From Psychrobacillus sp. OK032 (lineage in GTDB: Bacteria > Bacillota > Bacilli > Bacillales_A > Planococcaceae), in the NCBI RefSeq assembly GCF_900111345.1, contig NZ_FOGY01000001.1:715959-779958 (forward strand): 64,000 bases of DNA, read 5' to 3'. A model generated the notes under the pieces. The model saw nothing but the letters and a program-made list of their open reading frames with translations, made no database searches and was not told the DNA's origin. Shown piece by piece: positions 29,244 through 38,820 of the stretch; the stretch's first letter is position 1, and each line of letters opens with the position of its first letter. The position numbers and the translations under genes were made by a program.

Positions 29244-29855
29244 CTAATTACCTCCCTTTCTTTTAGCATTATTTATAAAAACATTCTTTCTTGTTAATAC
29301 ACTTTCAATCGTTTTATAAATAATTCTCAAATCCAAAAAGAATGATAGATTTTCAACATAGTAAACATCATTTTCAAACTTTTCTTTAGTAAAAACTGAA
29401 TTCCTATAATAAGCTTGATTATAACCAGTAATTCCAGGTCTAACGTTCAACTTTTTTGCTTCAAATTCAGTATAAATATTTTCTGCTTCAGGCATATCGG
29501 GTCGTGGTCCAACTAAGCTCATATCACCTTTGATAACATTAAGAAGTTGTGGTGTCTCATCTAGACTTGTTTTCCGAATGAACTTTCCAATATTTGTTAA
29601 CCTAAGGTCATCTTCTGAATTATATGTTGAACCATCCTCATTTCTTAGGTCAGGTGCATTCATTCTCATAGAACGGAATTTATACATAGTAAACACTTTT
29701 CCATTTTTACCCAATCTTGGAGAGTTATAAAAAATTGATCCCTTATCCTGAGAATAGACAATTGGCCCGATAATAATTAATATAATAATCCAAAATGGCA
29801 GAGCAATTATTGCTAGTATTAAATCAAATACTCTTTTTAAAAAAAATTTATACAT
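29244..29855 (-). CDS. Phosphoglycosyl transferase (initiating sugar transferase)
   Basis: A 203-residue monotopic enzyme of the PglC/EpsL type. One N-terminal hydrophobic helix (residues 8-32), then FTMYKFRSM, TSLDETPQLLNVIKGDMSLV with the catalytic Asp-Glu pair, and GPRPDMPE, NVRPGITGYNQ. It moves a phospho-sugar from UDP to undecaprenyl phosphate, starting the repeat unit. Its ATG overlaps the aminotransferase stop by one base. Confidence 0.93.
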   Translation of the reverse strand: MYKFFLKRVFDLILAIIALPFWIIILIIIGPIVYSQDKGSIFYNSPRLGKNGKVFTMYKFRSMRMNAPDLRNEDGSTYNSEDDLRLTNIGKFIRKTSLDETPQLLNVIKGDMSLVGPRPDMPEAENIYTEFEAKKLNVRPGITGYNQAYYRNSVFTKEKFENDVYYVENLSFFLDLRIIYKTIESVLTRKNVFINNAKRKGGN

Positions 29856-31087
29856 TATTTCACCCTACCCTGTACTTCTCTTATTACATTTTTCAAAGAA
29901 TCAATGACATATACCACGTCTTCATCAGTCAACAAAGTATGAAGCGGAAGTGTAATCTCATTCTTATAAACTTCATAAGCATTAGGATAATCTTTTATAT
30001 CAAATCCTAAGTTCTTATAAGCGGTAAACATAGGTAATGGCTTATAGTGAACATTACACGCTACACCCGCTTCTGACATCTTAATAATTATTTGATTTCT
30101 TTCAACTTCCCCTATTCCAGGAATCCTTGCTAAATAAAGATGCCCTGAAGAAGAAAAGTCCTCACCACAATGTTGCAAACTTTGAATTCCTAACGGTAAT
30201 AGTGCATTATCGTACATCTCAATAATCTCTTTACGTCTTTTCATGAGACCTTCATATCTATTTAATTGAACTAATCCAAATCCAGCCATAATATCAGTCA
30301 TATTGCACTTGTAAGCGGGATAGACAATGTCATATTCCCATGCACCAATTTGTGTTTTTGCCAACGCATCTTTAGACTGACCATGTAGGCTATATAGCAT
30401 ATATTGTTTATAAAGCCATTCATCCTCTAATCTTATGCGATTACTCCAAACAACCGCACCACCTTCTGCAGTTGTAAGATTTTTTACTGCATGGAAAGAG
30501 AAGCAAGTAAAATCTGCAACTTGTCCACATTTCAATCCATTTCCTTCAGCTCCAAAAGCGTGAGCAGCATCAGCCATTACAATTACTCTATTAAACAACA
30601 ATTGAATTTCATTATTTGCTTTAAATAGTACTTTCTTGCTTTCTACAATTTCATAAATTGTATTGTAATCACACATCTTCCCCGCAATATCAACAGGGAT
30701 AATTGCTTTTGTCTTTTCTGTAATTGCATCTGCTAATTTTGAATAATCCATTTCAAAAGAATCCGGTGCGGTATCAACAAGTACAATTTTAGCCCCAACA
30801 TGATCGATAATTGAAGCAGATGCTGTATAGGTATATGCAGAGGTAATGACCTCATCTCCTGGTCCTATTCCTAAAATACGAAGAGTAAGTTCCATAGCAG
30901 CAGTTGCAGAATTTAAACAAACAGCCTTGTTTACGCCAACATATTCAGCTATTCTTTTTTCAAATTCTTTTGTTCTGGGTCCAGTTGTAATCCAACCAGA
31001 CTTCATCGCTTTAATTACTTCTTCAATTTCCGCTTCTGTAATGTCTGGCGGAGAGAAAGGTACATTTCTTAATTTAGAATCTATCAC
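29855..31087 (-). CDS. DegT/DnrJ/EryC1/StrS sugar aminotransferase
   Basis: PLP-dependent aminotransferase, 410 residues. ALNSATAAMELTL binds the cofactor phosphate, VMADAAHAFGAE holds the Asp and SFHAVKNLTTAEGG the Schiff-base Lys. These enzymes aminate 4-keto sugars made by a 4,6-dehydratase; the membrane dehydratase at 33.5 kb is the likely partner. It starts the operon that runs to the flippase. Confidence 0.93.
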   Translation of the reverse strand: MIDSKLRNVPFSPPDITEAEIEEVIKAMKSGWITTGPRTKEFEKRIAEYVGVNKAVCLNSATAAMELTLRILGIGPGDEVITSAYTYTASASIIDHVGAKIVLVDTAPDSFEMDYSKLADAITEKTKAIIPVDIAGKMCDYNTIYEIVESKKVLFKANNEIQLLFNRVIVMADAAHAFGAEGNGLKCGQVADFTCFSFHAVKNLTTAEGGAVVWSNRIRLEDEWLYKQYMLYSLHGQSKDALAKTQIGAWEYDIVYPAYKCNMTDIMAGFGLVQLNRYEGLMKRRKEIIEMYDNALLPLGIQSLQHCGEDFSSSGHLYLARIPGIGEVERNQIIIKMSEAGVACNVHYKPLPMFTAYKNLGFDIKDYPNAYEVYKNEITLPLHTLLTDEDVVYVIDSLKNVIREVQGRVK

Positions 31088-31138
31088 TTTAGTTTTCCTC
31101 GCTTTATCTATGTTTAGGTTTTAATCTTTTATTTAGTC

Positions 31139-31216
31139 GGCTTAGTGCTTAAATGAATTTCCTAAACACTAAGCCACCTACTAACCCACTAAAAAGCACA
31201 AAGCCCAAATGGGCTT
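31139..31216 (-). terminator. Two hairpins between galU and the aminotransferase operon
   Basis: The first pairs GGCTTAGTG (31139-31147) with CACTAAGCC (31167-31175). The second, AAGCCCAAATGGGCTT at 31201-31216, is followed on the minus strand by TGTGCTTTTT and looks like a weak terminator for galU. Partial read-through into the aminotransferase operon is possible. Confidence 0.5.
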
Positions 31217-31230
31217 CATTCTTTTATTTC

Positions 31231-32109
31231 CTAAACCACCAACCGACTAGTCATCAGTTCATCAAGATAAACTAACAACTCATCCCGCAATCCCTCATCC
31301 TGCAAAGCCATCTCAATAGTAGTCTGTATAAACCCCAACTTCTCCCCAACATCATATCGCTTACCTTCAAAATCAAACGCATACACATTCTGTATCTCAT
31401 TCAACTTCTGAATAGCATCTGTTAACTGAATCTCTCCACCAGCTCCAGTTTCTTGCTTTTCCAGAAACGCAAAAATCTCAGGTGTTAAAATATAGCGTCC
31501 CATAATTGCTAAATTAGAAGGTGCAGCACCTTGTTTAGGTTTTTCTACAAAATTACTCACTTGATATCGTCTACCCTCATTAGAACTTGGATCAATAATT
31601 CCATATCGATGCGTATTTTCATCCGCAACTGTTTGTACACCAATCACAGATGATCCAGTTTCATCATACTGTTCAATCAATTGTTTAAGACAAGGTTTTT
31701 CTGCTTGTACGATATCATCACCAAGTAATACAGCAAATGGCTCATCCCCGATAAAATTACGTGCACACCATACTGCATGTCCTAACCCTTTAGGTTCTTT
31801 TTGTCGTATATAGTGGATTTCAACCTTAGAGGATTGATTTACTTTTTCTAGTAGATCAAACTTCCCTTTTCCCATCAAATTTTCTTCAAGCTCTAAATTT
31901 CTATCAAAATGATCTTCTATCGCACGTTTCCCTTTACCCGTAACAATAATAATATCTTCTATGCCAGATGCGATTGCTTCCTCCACAATATATTCAATGG
32001 TAGGTCTATCAACAATCGGTAACATCTCTTTCGGCATTGCTTTTGTCGCTGGTAAAAAACGCGTTCCCAATCCAGCTGCTGGAATAATAGCTTTTCTCAC
32101 TTTTTTCAT
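31231..32109 (-). CDS. galU: UTP-glucose-1-phosphate uridylyltransferase
   Basis: A 292-residue protein making UDP-glucose from UTP and glucose 1-phosphate. [43 protein letters not shown] and FVEKPKQG are typical. It feeds ugd and probably the UDP-glucose-dependent transferases of the locus. It starts 21 bases after pgi. Confidence 0.95.
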   Translation of the reverse strand: MKKVRKAIIPAAGLGTRFLPATKAMPKEMLPIVDRPTIEYIVEEAIASGIEDIIIVTGKGKRAIEDHFDRNLELEENLMGKGKFDLLEKVNQSSKVEIHYIRQKEPKGLGHAVWCARNFIGDEPFAVLLGDDIVQAEKPCLKQLIEQYDETGSSVIGVQTVADENTHRYGIIDPSSNEGRRYQVSNFVEKPKQGAAPSNLAIMGRYILTPEIFAFLEKQETGAGGEIQLTDAIQKLNEIQNVYAFDFEGKRYDVGEKLGFIQTTIEMALQDEGLRDELLVYLDELMTSRLVV

Positions 32110-32130
32110 TCGTCATCACCTATGCCTTAT

Positions 32131-33435
32131 TTATTTAGTTAGTTCAACATTCTTCCCAAGTAATTCAAACATCTTCTGCTTATAAGCTTCCACACCAGGC
32201 TGATCAAAAGGATTAACCCCTTGTAAATAAGCACTCATTGCACATGATTTCATGAAAAAGTACATGAGATAACCGAGGTGATACTCGTCCAACCGTTCTA
32301 CTTCAATACTAATTACTGGAACACCGCCCTCTACATGGGCCATTGCTGTACCTTGTGTAGCAATATCATTGATCGTGTTTAGTGTTTTATCACTTAAATA
32401 GTTCAGCTGATCTTTGTTCTGACTCTCATATGGAACTTCACAATCTCCCTCTACTTCATGGAAATGCAGTAATGTTTCAAACAAAAATCGTTTACCATCT
32501 TGAATATATTGTCCGATTGAATGAAGATCTGTTGAAAAGGAGACTGCTGCTGGGAATATCCCATCATGTCCTTTCCCTTCACTTTCTCCAAATAATTGTT
32601 TCCACCATTCATGTAGATTTTTTAAAGCAGGCTCGAATGAAGCTAATACTTCGACTTCATACCCTTTTGAAAGCAATAGTTGACGAGTTACTGCGTATTG
32701 ATAAGCCTGGTTTGTAAAAATATCATTCGTTTGTAAATCGATAGCTGCTTTTTTTGCTCCACTCATTAATGCTTGGATATTGTATCCTTGCACAGCAAGC
32801 GGTAATAATCCTGCTGGAGTAAAAACAGAATAGCGGCCTCCGATATCATTTTTGATGATAAATGAGCGATAGCCTTTTTCATTCGCTAGCTCTCGAAGGG
32901 CTCCTTTTTCACTATCGGTCGTGACAATTATTCGTTCATTTGCTTTTTCTCCGTACTTTTCTTCCATGTATTTTCGTAATATACGAAAAGCAATTGCTGG
33001 TTCTGTTGTTGTTCCTGACTTGGAAATAACATTTATATACACATCTTTATATTGGAGATACTGCAATAGTTGATTCATATAGCGACCGCTTAAATTTTGA
33101 CCTGCATAAATTACTTCTGGGAACGTATCATCCACTCGGAAGTAAGGGGTAAGTGCATCTTGAATTGCTTTTGACCCTAGATAGGATCCACCAATTCCAA
33201 TGACTACAAATACTTTTGCATTACTTCGCACTTCTTTAGCAATTTGAATCATCTCTGCTATCTGAGAGTCGTGATTCTCTAGTGGGTAATCTAACCACCC
33301 TAAAAATTCACTTCCTGTTGAACTTCTATTATGCATTTCTTTGTGAATAGTTTTAACAGACTCATTTAATAGAAGTAACTCATCCTGTTGAATATAAGAA
33401 TCTAAGTATTTTGTTTGTAATGTTAATGTGCTCAT
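32131..33435 (-). CDS. pgi: Glucose-6-phosphate isomerase
   Basis: A 434-residue bacterial-type isomerase interconverting glucose 6-phosphate and fructose 6-phosphate. GGSYLGSKA and SKSGTTTEPAIAFR bind the phosphate, and LFGESEGKGHDGIFPA carries the catalytic Glu. ATG at 33435 is chosen for the GGAG 6 bases upstream; a TTG at 33447 lies inside that site. Finding it inside the polysaccharide locus suggests a supply of hexose phosphates for sugar-nucleotide synthesis; whether it is the only copy is unknown. Confidence 0.94.
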   Translation of the reverse strand: MSTLTLQTKYLDSYIQQDELLLLNESVKTIHKEMHNRSSTGSEFLGWLDYPLENHDSQIAEMIQIAKEVRSNAKVFVVIGIGGSYLGSKAIQDALTPYFRVDDTFPEVIYAGQNLSGRYMNQLLQYLQYKDVYINVISKSGTTTEPAIAFRILRKYMEEKYGEKANERIIVTTDSEKGALRELANEKGYRSFIIKNDIGGRYSVFTPAGLLPLAVQGYNIQALMSGAKKAAIDLQTNDIFTNQAYQYAVTRQLLLSKGYEVEVLASFEPALKNLHEWWKQLFGESEGKGHDGIFPAAVSFSTDLHSIGQYIQDGKRFLFETLLHFHEVEGDCEVPYESQNKDQLNYLSDKTLNTINDIATQGTAMAHVEGGVPVISIEVERLDEYHLGYLMYFFMKSCAMSAYLQGVNPFDQPGVEAYKQKMFELLGKNVELTK

Positions 33436-33492
33436 CTTATTCTCCAATCTAAAAGTTCAAGTTTTAGTATAGATCCAACATGCTATCACACG

Positions 33493-35328
33493 TTACATTC
33501 TCACTAACTTCTGTTCTACTTCAACATTCTTCTGATTAGCTACGCCTACTAATATATCTTTTACCGCAGATGTCGATAGTGTAGGAATCTTTTCGAGTAG
33601 GTAATCTAATTCATTGCCCGTAATCGGCGTAGCTTTCCCGATATAAATCTTTGGAAACACTACTTCACTCTGTCTTTCGTTTTCATTCATCAATTCTTCG
33701 TATAATTTTTCGCCAGGTCTAATTCCTGTTTCTTTGACTTCAATCTCGCCTTTTGAGTAACCAGATAATCGAATGAGATTATTAGCTAAGTCAACAATTT
33801 TCACTGGTTCCCCCATGTCGAGGACGAATACTTCTCCACCACTTGCAAGGGTCCCTGCTTGAATTACTAGTCTTGAAGCTTCTGGAATGGTCATGAAATA
33901 TCTTGTCATTCGTTCATCTGTTATCGTCACTGGTCCACCAGCCATTATTTGTTTCTTAAATAATGGTACAACACTACCTCGTGATCCGAGTACGTTTCCA
34001 AAACGCACTGCTGCAAACTTTGTCTCGCTTTTTTTCGCAAGATTCTGAACTATCATTTCAGCAAAACGCTTAGTAGCGCCCATAACGTTCGGTGGGTTGA
34101 CTGCTTTGTCGGTGGAGATCATAACAAAGTATCCTATTCCGAACATGTCAGCAGCTTCTGCAACGTTCTTGGTGCCAAAAATGTTATTTTTGACTGCTTC
34201 CATTGGGTTGTACTCCATTAACGGTACATGTTTATGGGCAGCAGCGTGATAAATTACATCTGGTTTATATTCCGATACGATATCGAAGATGCGGTTGCGA
34301 TCTTGGATATCGGCGATAATTGGAATTATTTCTGTATTTGATGAAACTTTTTTACGTAATTCCATGTCTATAGTATAGATAGAGTTCTCGCCGTGACCGA
34401 GTAGGAGTAGTTGTTTAGGGTCAAATCTTGCTACTTGGCGACAAATCTCAGAACCTATTGAGCCGCCCGCTCCAGTTATGAGAATTTTTTTGTTTGTTAA
34501 CTTCGTAGAGATCGTTTCTAAATCTAATTCTACTTCTTCACGGCCGAGTAAATCTTCTATTTTCACATCTCTTATTTCATTAACAGATACTTTCCCTGTC
34601 AGTAAGTCTTCTATAAGAGGCATAATCTGTGTATGAATGCCGGTATCCAAGCATTTTTGCATAAGCATCGCACTCGTTTGTTTGTCGAGTGACGGGATAG
34701 CAATGATGATTAGTTCGATATCTAAGTCTTTTACAGCATCTGCAATGATGTCTATTCCACCTAATACACGGATATTGAAAATTTCTAACCCTTTTTTGGT
34801 AGAATCATCATCTAAAAAAGCTACTGGCTTTAATGTAGCTTCGCTATTTCGAAGCAATTGTCTCGCAATCATTGTACCCGCGGAGCCCGCTCCTATTATA
34901 AGGGTACGTTTCTTTTTATTGGTGAATTTTTCACCTGATATATATGTGTCTCGGAAGACTCTCCATGAAAGCCTAGAGCCTCCGATTAGTAGAATATGAA
35001 GCATCCATGTAATGGATAATGCACGGTACAGGATGTCCCCTTTTACGATAAATTGAATAATTGCTACTGCTATGATCGATAATGTTACGGCTTTAAAAAT
35101 CGACACTAACTCTCTTACTGATGCGTATTCCCATACTTTTCGATAAAGTCCATAGTACATGGCAAAACCATGGTGTGCTAAAAAGATAGTAAGTGAACTT
35201 ATCAACAAAAAAGTGTCAGTAAAAGGGTTGTCTATCGGATGCAACAAAAAATATCCAATATAGATTGAAAATAATACGATGCATGAGTCGACAATTACTA
35301 GCATCGACATTCTTTTTCTTAACGACAT
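33493..35328 (-). CDS. Membrane UDP-sugar 4,6-dehydratase (CapD/PglF/EpsC type)
   Basis: A 611-residue protein. Four hydrophobic segments in the first 130 residues anchor it. A CoA-binding-like Rossmann domain follows (IIGAGSAGTMIARQLL), then the catalytic domain from about residue 275 with TGAGGSIGSEICRQ, HAAAHKHVPLME, and FVMISTDKAVNPPNVMGATK (PglF-like, Tyr replaced by Met before x3-Lys). It should form UDP-4-keto-6-deoxy-GlcNAc. ATG at 35328 follows GGTGGG; the open frame extends further to 35373 without a site. Confidence 0.92.
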   Translation of the reverse strand: MSLRKRMSMLVIVDSCIVLFSIYIGYFLLHPIDNPFTDTFLLISSLTIFLAHHGFAMYYGLYRKVWEYASVRELVSIFKAVTLSIIAVAIIQFIVKGDILYRALSITWMLHILLIGGSRLSWRVFRDTYISGEKFTNKKKRTLIIGAGSAGTMIARQLLRNSEATLKPVAFLDDDSTKKGLEIFNIRVLGGIDIIADAVKDLDIELIIIAIPSLDKQTSAMLMQKCLDTGIHTQIMPLIEDLLTGKVSVNEIRDVKIEDLLGREEVELDLETISTKLTNKKILITGAGGSIGSEICRQVARFDPKQLLLLGHGENSIYTIDMELRKKVSSNTEIIPIIADIQDRNRIFDIVSEYKPDVIYHAAAHKHVPLMEYNPMEAVKNNIFGTKNVAEAADMFGIGYFVMISTDKAVNPPNVMGATKRFAEMIVQNLAKKSETKFAAVRFGNVLGSRGSVVPLFKKQIMAGGPVTITDERMTRYFMTIPEASRLVIQAGTLASGGEVFVLDMGEPVKIVDLANNLIRLSGYSKGEIEVKETGIRPGEKLYEELMNENERQSEVVFPKIYIGKATPITGNELDYLLEKIPTLSTSAVKDILVGVANQKNVEVEQKLVRM

Positions 35329-35548
35329 CCAGCACCCACCAATCTTAATACATTTTTGTATATTCTTTTCCATAGACGATTATAGCACTTTTGTAATTTA
35401 TTTAGTTGATTTTATTTAGCTTAATTAATGGTAATGACAGATTAATAATCCAAAAGAACCAATGAGTTTATAACTCTTCCATATTTTTTTGATTGATACT
35501 TATCATCAATTTTAATATTATCAGATAAATCTATTAATTATTATGAAA
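35329..35548 (-). other. Leader gap before the epsC-like gene
   Basis: 220 non-coding bases between the phosphatase stop and the dehydratase start, much longer than most gaps in this locus. AT-rich, with a small dyad around 35490-35512. In B. subtilis the EAR antitermination RNA lies before epsC; a similar RNA could lie here, but I could not match a consensus by eye. Confidence 0.25.
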
Positions 35549-36316
35549 TCATGCGAATATTTCCCACCACTTAGACTTTTTTAGTTCTTTTGGCTCTAAA
35601 ATTATAACTTCTATGTTTTCTACGATTCTTGCGTTATTCTCAAGAAAAATGTCGACTGCATCTAGTCTTTTATGTTTTTCCAAATAACGTAGTCCTGCAT
35701 CAAATAAAAAGGGACGTGTTTTTGCGTTATGAACGTCAGAACCATATGTATGAACCAGATTGGCATCCACTAGTTGAAGGGATTGTTTTTGGATCGTCTT
35801 ACCAAAATGACCAGCGAGACTCCCTGCAGTAATTTGAGCTAGTGCTCCGTGATTGATCAACTTCAATAATCTACTTGGTTTTTCTGCAATTGCACGATTT
35901 CTTTCTGGATGTGCAATTATCGGCACTTTGTCTAAATTTAAAATACCTTGAATTATTTGAACAGTGTAAGCAGGTATCCCCCCAGTCGGCAATTCGATTA
36001 ATACATACTTGGAATTTGCAAGCGTCAAGAGTTCTCCGTTTGTTAACTTTTCAATAGTGTTTTCACCTATTCTTATTTCTTGTCCTGGATGGATATTAAT
36101 CGATAGATTGTTTCTCTCTATTTCTTTAGTTAGCAGCTCAATTTTTTCTAGCACTACCTTTTGCGGGACGTCGTAATGGGGATTGTCCGCATGAGAAGTC
36201 GCAATAATATCAGTTATCCCCTCCTTTATCGCTTGCTCGATAAGCTCCATCGATTCTGTTACTGTTTGTGGTCCGTCATCTACACCCGGTAGAATATGCG
36301 CATGTATATCAATCAC
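35549..36316 (-). CDS. ywqE: CpsB/YwqE-type tyrosine-protein phosphatase
   Basis: PHP-fold, metal-dependent phosphatase, 255 residues. Metal ligands are visible in MIDIHAHILPGVDDG, TSHADNP, IAHPERN and YGSDVHN. It removes phosphate from the BY-kinase encoded next to it and so controls polymer length and export. GTG start with AGGGGA upstream. A strong terminator hairpin lies between it and the kinase gene. Confidence 0.94.
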   Translation of the reverse strand: MIDIHAHILPGVDDGPQTVTESMELIEQAIKEGITDIIATSHADNPHYDVPQKVVLEKIELLTKEIERNNLSINIHPGQEIRIGENTIEKLTNGELLTLANSKYVLIELPTGGIPAYTVQIIQGILNLDKVPIIAHPERNRAIAEKPSRLLKLINHGALAQITAGSLAGHFGKTIQKQSLQLVDANLVHTYGSDVHNAKTRPFLFDAGLRYLEKHKRLDAVDIFLENNARIVENIEVIILEPKELKKSKWWEIFA

Positions 36317-36350
36317 TTTTCAATTCCCCTTTTTTCCTATAAGTTAAACA

Positions 36351-36388
36351 AAAAAAAGAATGAACAGGTAAAGCTACCTATTCATTCT
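36351..36388 (-). terminator. Terminator hairpin between kinase and phosphatase genes
   Basis: Perfect-looking 14-base stem (AGAATGAACAGGTA against TACCTATTCATTCT, one mismatch) with a 4-base loop. On the minus strand it is followed by seven T. It overlaps the kinase stop codon. As it lies inside a set of genes that act together, it should reduce expression downstream or require antitermination. Confidence 0.85.
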
Positions 36389-37101
36389 GCATTTCCATAA
36401 TATTGGTAGTAATAATTGTCCTTCTGTAACTGGAAGTTGTTTAGGACCACTCCAATAATGTTCGCTTGGGAAGAAACAAGCGCTTCTTTCGCTTTTAGCA
36501 CACCATCTTTTTCTGTAGTTCCCGCGCTCATTACTAGAATTGTCCCTTCACACTTGTTTGAAAGTATTTGGGCATCTGCCACCGATAGAACTGGTGGTGC
36601 ATCAAAAATAATAATGTCGTAGCTTTCTTTCATCTCTTCTATTACGTTGTTCATCGTTTGAGAGCTTAAAAGCTCCGCTGGATTCGGTGGAATAGGACCG
36701 CAAGTGATAATATCCAAGTTTTCTATTTCACTCATTTTTACTACTTCCGCTACAGTAGCCTGGCGTGTTAACAGATTAGATGTACCAAGCGTGTTTGTTA
36801 GATGAAATGTATAGTGCACGGTTGGTTTACGCATATCCGCGTCGACTAACAGCACTTTTTTTCCTTCTTGTGCAAATACAACCGCTGTATTTGCCGCCAC
36901 TGTTGATTTCCCTTCTCCTGGAGAAGAAGAGGTAATTAGAAATGTTTTCAATTCTTTGTCTGGCATAGAAAAGTTAATGTTCGTACGAAGTGTACGGAAT
37001 TGTTCCGACACAATGGATCTTGTATTCACGCTAGTAACAAGTTTTCGTGCTACTGTTTGAATAGCGCTTTTTTTTGTTTTTTTTGTTTTTGCTTTTGCCA
37101 T
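36382..37101 (-). CDS. ywqD: CpsD/YwqD-type bacterial tyrosine kinase
   Basis: A 239-residue BY-kinase ATPase. Walker A is SSSPGEGKSTVAAN (about 58-71), Walker A' VLLVDADMRKP and Walker B IIIFDAPP. The C-terminus ends in a tyrosine cluster DNYYYQYYGNAE that would be autophosphorylated. Like other Gram-positive versions the membrane activator is a separate protein, encoded 4 bases upstream. Confidence 0.95.
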   Translation of the reverse strand: MAKAKTKKTKKSAIQTVARKLVTSVNTRSIVSEQFRTLRTNINFSMPDKELKTFLITSSSPGEGKSTVAANTAVVFAQEGKKVLLVDADMRKPTVHYTFHLTNTLGTSNLLTRQATVAEVVKMSEIENLDIITCGPIPPNPAELLSSQTMNNVIEEMKESYDIIIFDAPPVLSVADAQILSNKCEGTILVMSAGTTEKDGVLKAKEALVSSQANIIGVVLNNFQLQKDNYYYQYYGNAE

Positions 37102-37105
37102 CTAA

Positions 37106-37831
37106 CTACCTCTTTCTTCTTTGTGGCATTTGTACCATTGTTTGTTGAATCTCTTTATCAGAAATAGTACTGATTAATCCGAGTATTGGTAAATCTAAAA
37201 TTTCTTCTACATCTTGCTCTGTTTTCATCGTCGTATCTAAATACTCTAATAGAAATGCGATTCCTACCCCTAGCATTAAACCAATAACGGCTGCGATCGC
37301 CATATTAAGCATTGGATCTGGTTTTACTGGAGATGGATTTTCCCCGAGGAAGGCAGGTGTTAATATACTTACATTGTCTACCTTCATTAATTTTTTTATT
37401 TCTTCTTGGAATACAGTAGCTGTTGTGTTTGCAATATCCACTGCAATATTAGGATTGGCATCTTGCACGGTAATATTCACTACTTGTGAGTTTTGTTCGT
37501 TTTTCACTGTAATTTGATTGGTTAATGCAGATGGTGTTGTATCAAGATCTAGCTGTTCAATTACTTTACTTAAAATTGCAGGACTCTTAATAATTACATT
37601 GTATGTATTTATCAGTTGCAAGTTAGTTTGTATGTCTTGGGAGTTAAATGTACTAATATCCACTTTTTCTTGATTGACTAAAATTTGTGTAGAGGATTGA
37701 TAAATGGGTGTCAGATAAAGAAAGCTTACAACTCCACTGACCGTAATTGCGATAATGGTTGTCAGTATGATTAATAGTAATCTTTTTTTCAGTGTTTTAA
37801 ATAAATCTTGGAGGCTAATTGTTTCTTCCAT
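37106..37831 (-). CDS. ywqC: Wzz/YwqC-type chain-length modulator and kinase activator
   Basis: A 241-residue protein with two membrane segments (about 20-40 and 175-195), an outside coiled region between them and the proline-rich PSPVKPDPMLN before the second segment, the Wzz signature. The cytoplasmic tail should activate the kinase encoded downstream. First gene of the polysaccharide locus. Confidence 0.92.
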   Translation of the reverse strand: MEETISLQDLFKTLKKRLLLIILTTIIAITVSGVVSFLYLTPIYQSSTQILVNQEKVDISTFNSQDIQTNLQLINTYNVIIKSPAILSKVIEQLDLDTTPSALTNQITVKNEQNSQVVNITVQDANPNIAVDIANTTATVFQEEIKKLMKVDNVSILTPAFLGENPSPVKPDPMLNMAIAAVIGLMLGVGIAFLLEYLDTTMKTEQDVEEILDLPILGLISTISDKEIQQTMVQMPQRRKR

Positions 37832-37904
37832 TAACTGATAACTCCTTTAATTTCGATTCTTCTATTTTCGATATAGTATAGCATATGTTGGCATTTTGCG
37901 CCTT

Positions 37905-37950
37905 TATCTTTAATATTCTATCATAGAGCAGTATAATATAACCAGAAGAA
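37905..37950. promoter_or_regulatory. Divergent promoter region of the polysaccharide locus
   Basis: TATAAT at 37932-37937 on the plus strand has a poor -35 (TTTAAT) 17 bases upstream and would serve the SGNH/LCP genes. On the minus strand the overlapping TATACT has CTTACA about 16 bases upstream and would serve the ywqC-like gene. The two would compete for polymerase. Confidence 0.4.
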
Positions 37951-37989
37951 GTGTAAGATTAATTAAATAGGAGTAAAGGAGGAGTTCAC

Positions 37990-38808
37990 GTGAGATATGG
38001 GCGTATCATTGCAGTAGTTATTTCCGCTATTTGTATTTTTTTGCTTATTTCCAGTTATCTAACATATAAATCAAGAATTGATAATGTTAAAGCAGATACA
38101 AAAACAATCCATTATACCCAGGATGAACTAGGAGAAAAAGAGGGTGTTGTATCACCTAAAAATGAAAAGTCTGTGTCTTTAAGTAGAAAAACTGTCGAAG
38201 AGAGCATAAAAAATGCGGATGAACAAGTACAAAACTTATTGTTGAACCGATTAGATGCAGGAGAAAAAGTTCAGTTACTCATTGTCGGTTCTGATGCAAT
38301 GGAAGAAGGAGCACCAGGTTACGCTACTTTACTTACAAATGCTTTAACGGATACATATGGAGATTTTATCGAAACGACAGTTGCGCCGTTCGATGGTACG
38401 TCTAAACAATTTATCGATGAAAATATGGAAGAAATTAATTGGGAAAAAGGGTTTGACCTTGTCCTTTTAGAACCATTCACGCTCAATAATAATGGAATCG
38501 TTAAAATTGAAGAAGAACAGCAGCATATTAAAGCGATTAATGGGAAGGCTTTAGAAGAAGTATCAGATGCTGTACTTGTATTACAGCCGTCTTACCCTAT
38601 TTATAATGCAAATTTCTATTTAGTGCAAATTGACGCTCTGAAGAATTTTTCTTCTACTAATGGATATCCTTATATTAATCATTGGAGCGCATGGCCAGAT
38701 ACGACTGACCCTGCCTTGAACTCTTTGTTAACTGAAGACAAGAGTCCAAATAGTGAAGGTGCTAAAGTGTGGGCATCCTCTCTAATCACTTATTTTACTG
38801 GACGATAA
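37990..38808 (+). CDS. Membrane-anchored SGNH/GDSL hydrolase-like protein
   Basis: A 272-residue protein. One N-terminal membrane segment (about 6-25) places the rest outside. LLIVGSDAMEEGAPGYATLL occupies the place of the GDS nucleophile block of SGNH hydrolases, and the C-terminal PNSEGAKVWASSL resembles the block V Asp/His region, but without the usual His, so activity is uncertain. It may act on acetyl groups of the polysaccharide. GTG start with AAAGGAGG upstream; 12 bases before the LCP gene. Confidence 0.6.
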   Translation: MRYGRIIAVVISAICIFLLISSYLTYKSRIDNVKADTKTIHYTQDELGEKEGVVSPKNEKSVSLSRKTVEESIKNADEQVQNLLLNRLDAGEKVQLLIVGSDAMEEGAPGYATLLTNALTDTYGDFIETTVAPFDGTSKQFIDENMEEINWEKGFDLVLLEPFTLNNNGIVKIEEEQQHIKAINGKALEEVSDAVLVLQPSYPIYNANFYLVQIDALKNFSSTNGYPYINHWSAWPDTTDPALNSLLTEDKSPNSEGAKVWASSLITYFTGR

Positions 38809-38820
38809 TGGAGGAACGCG

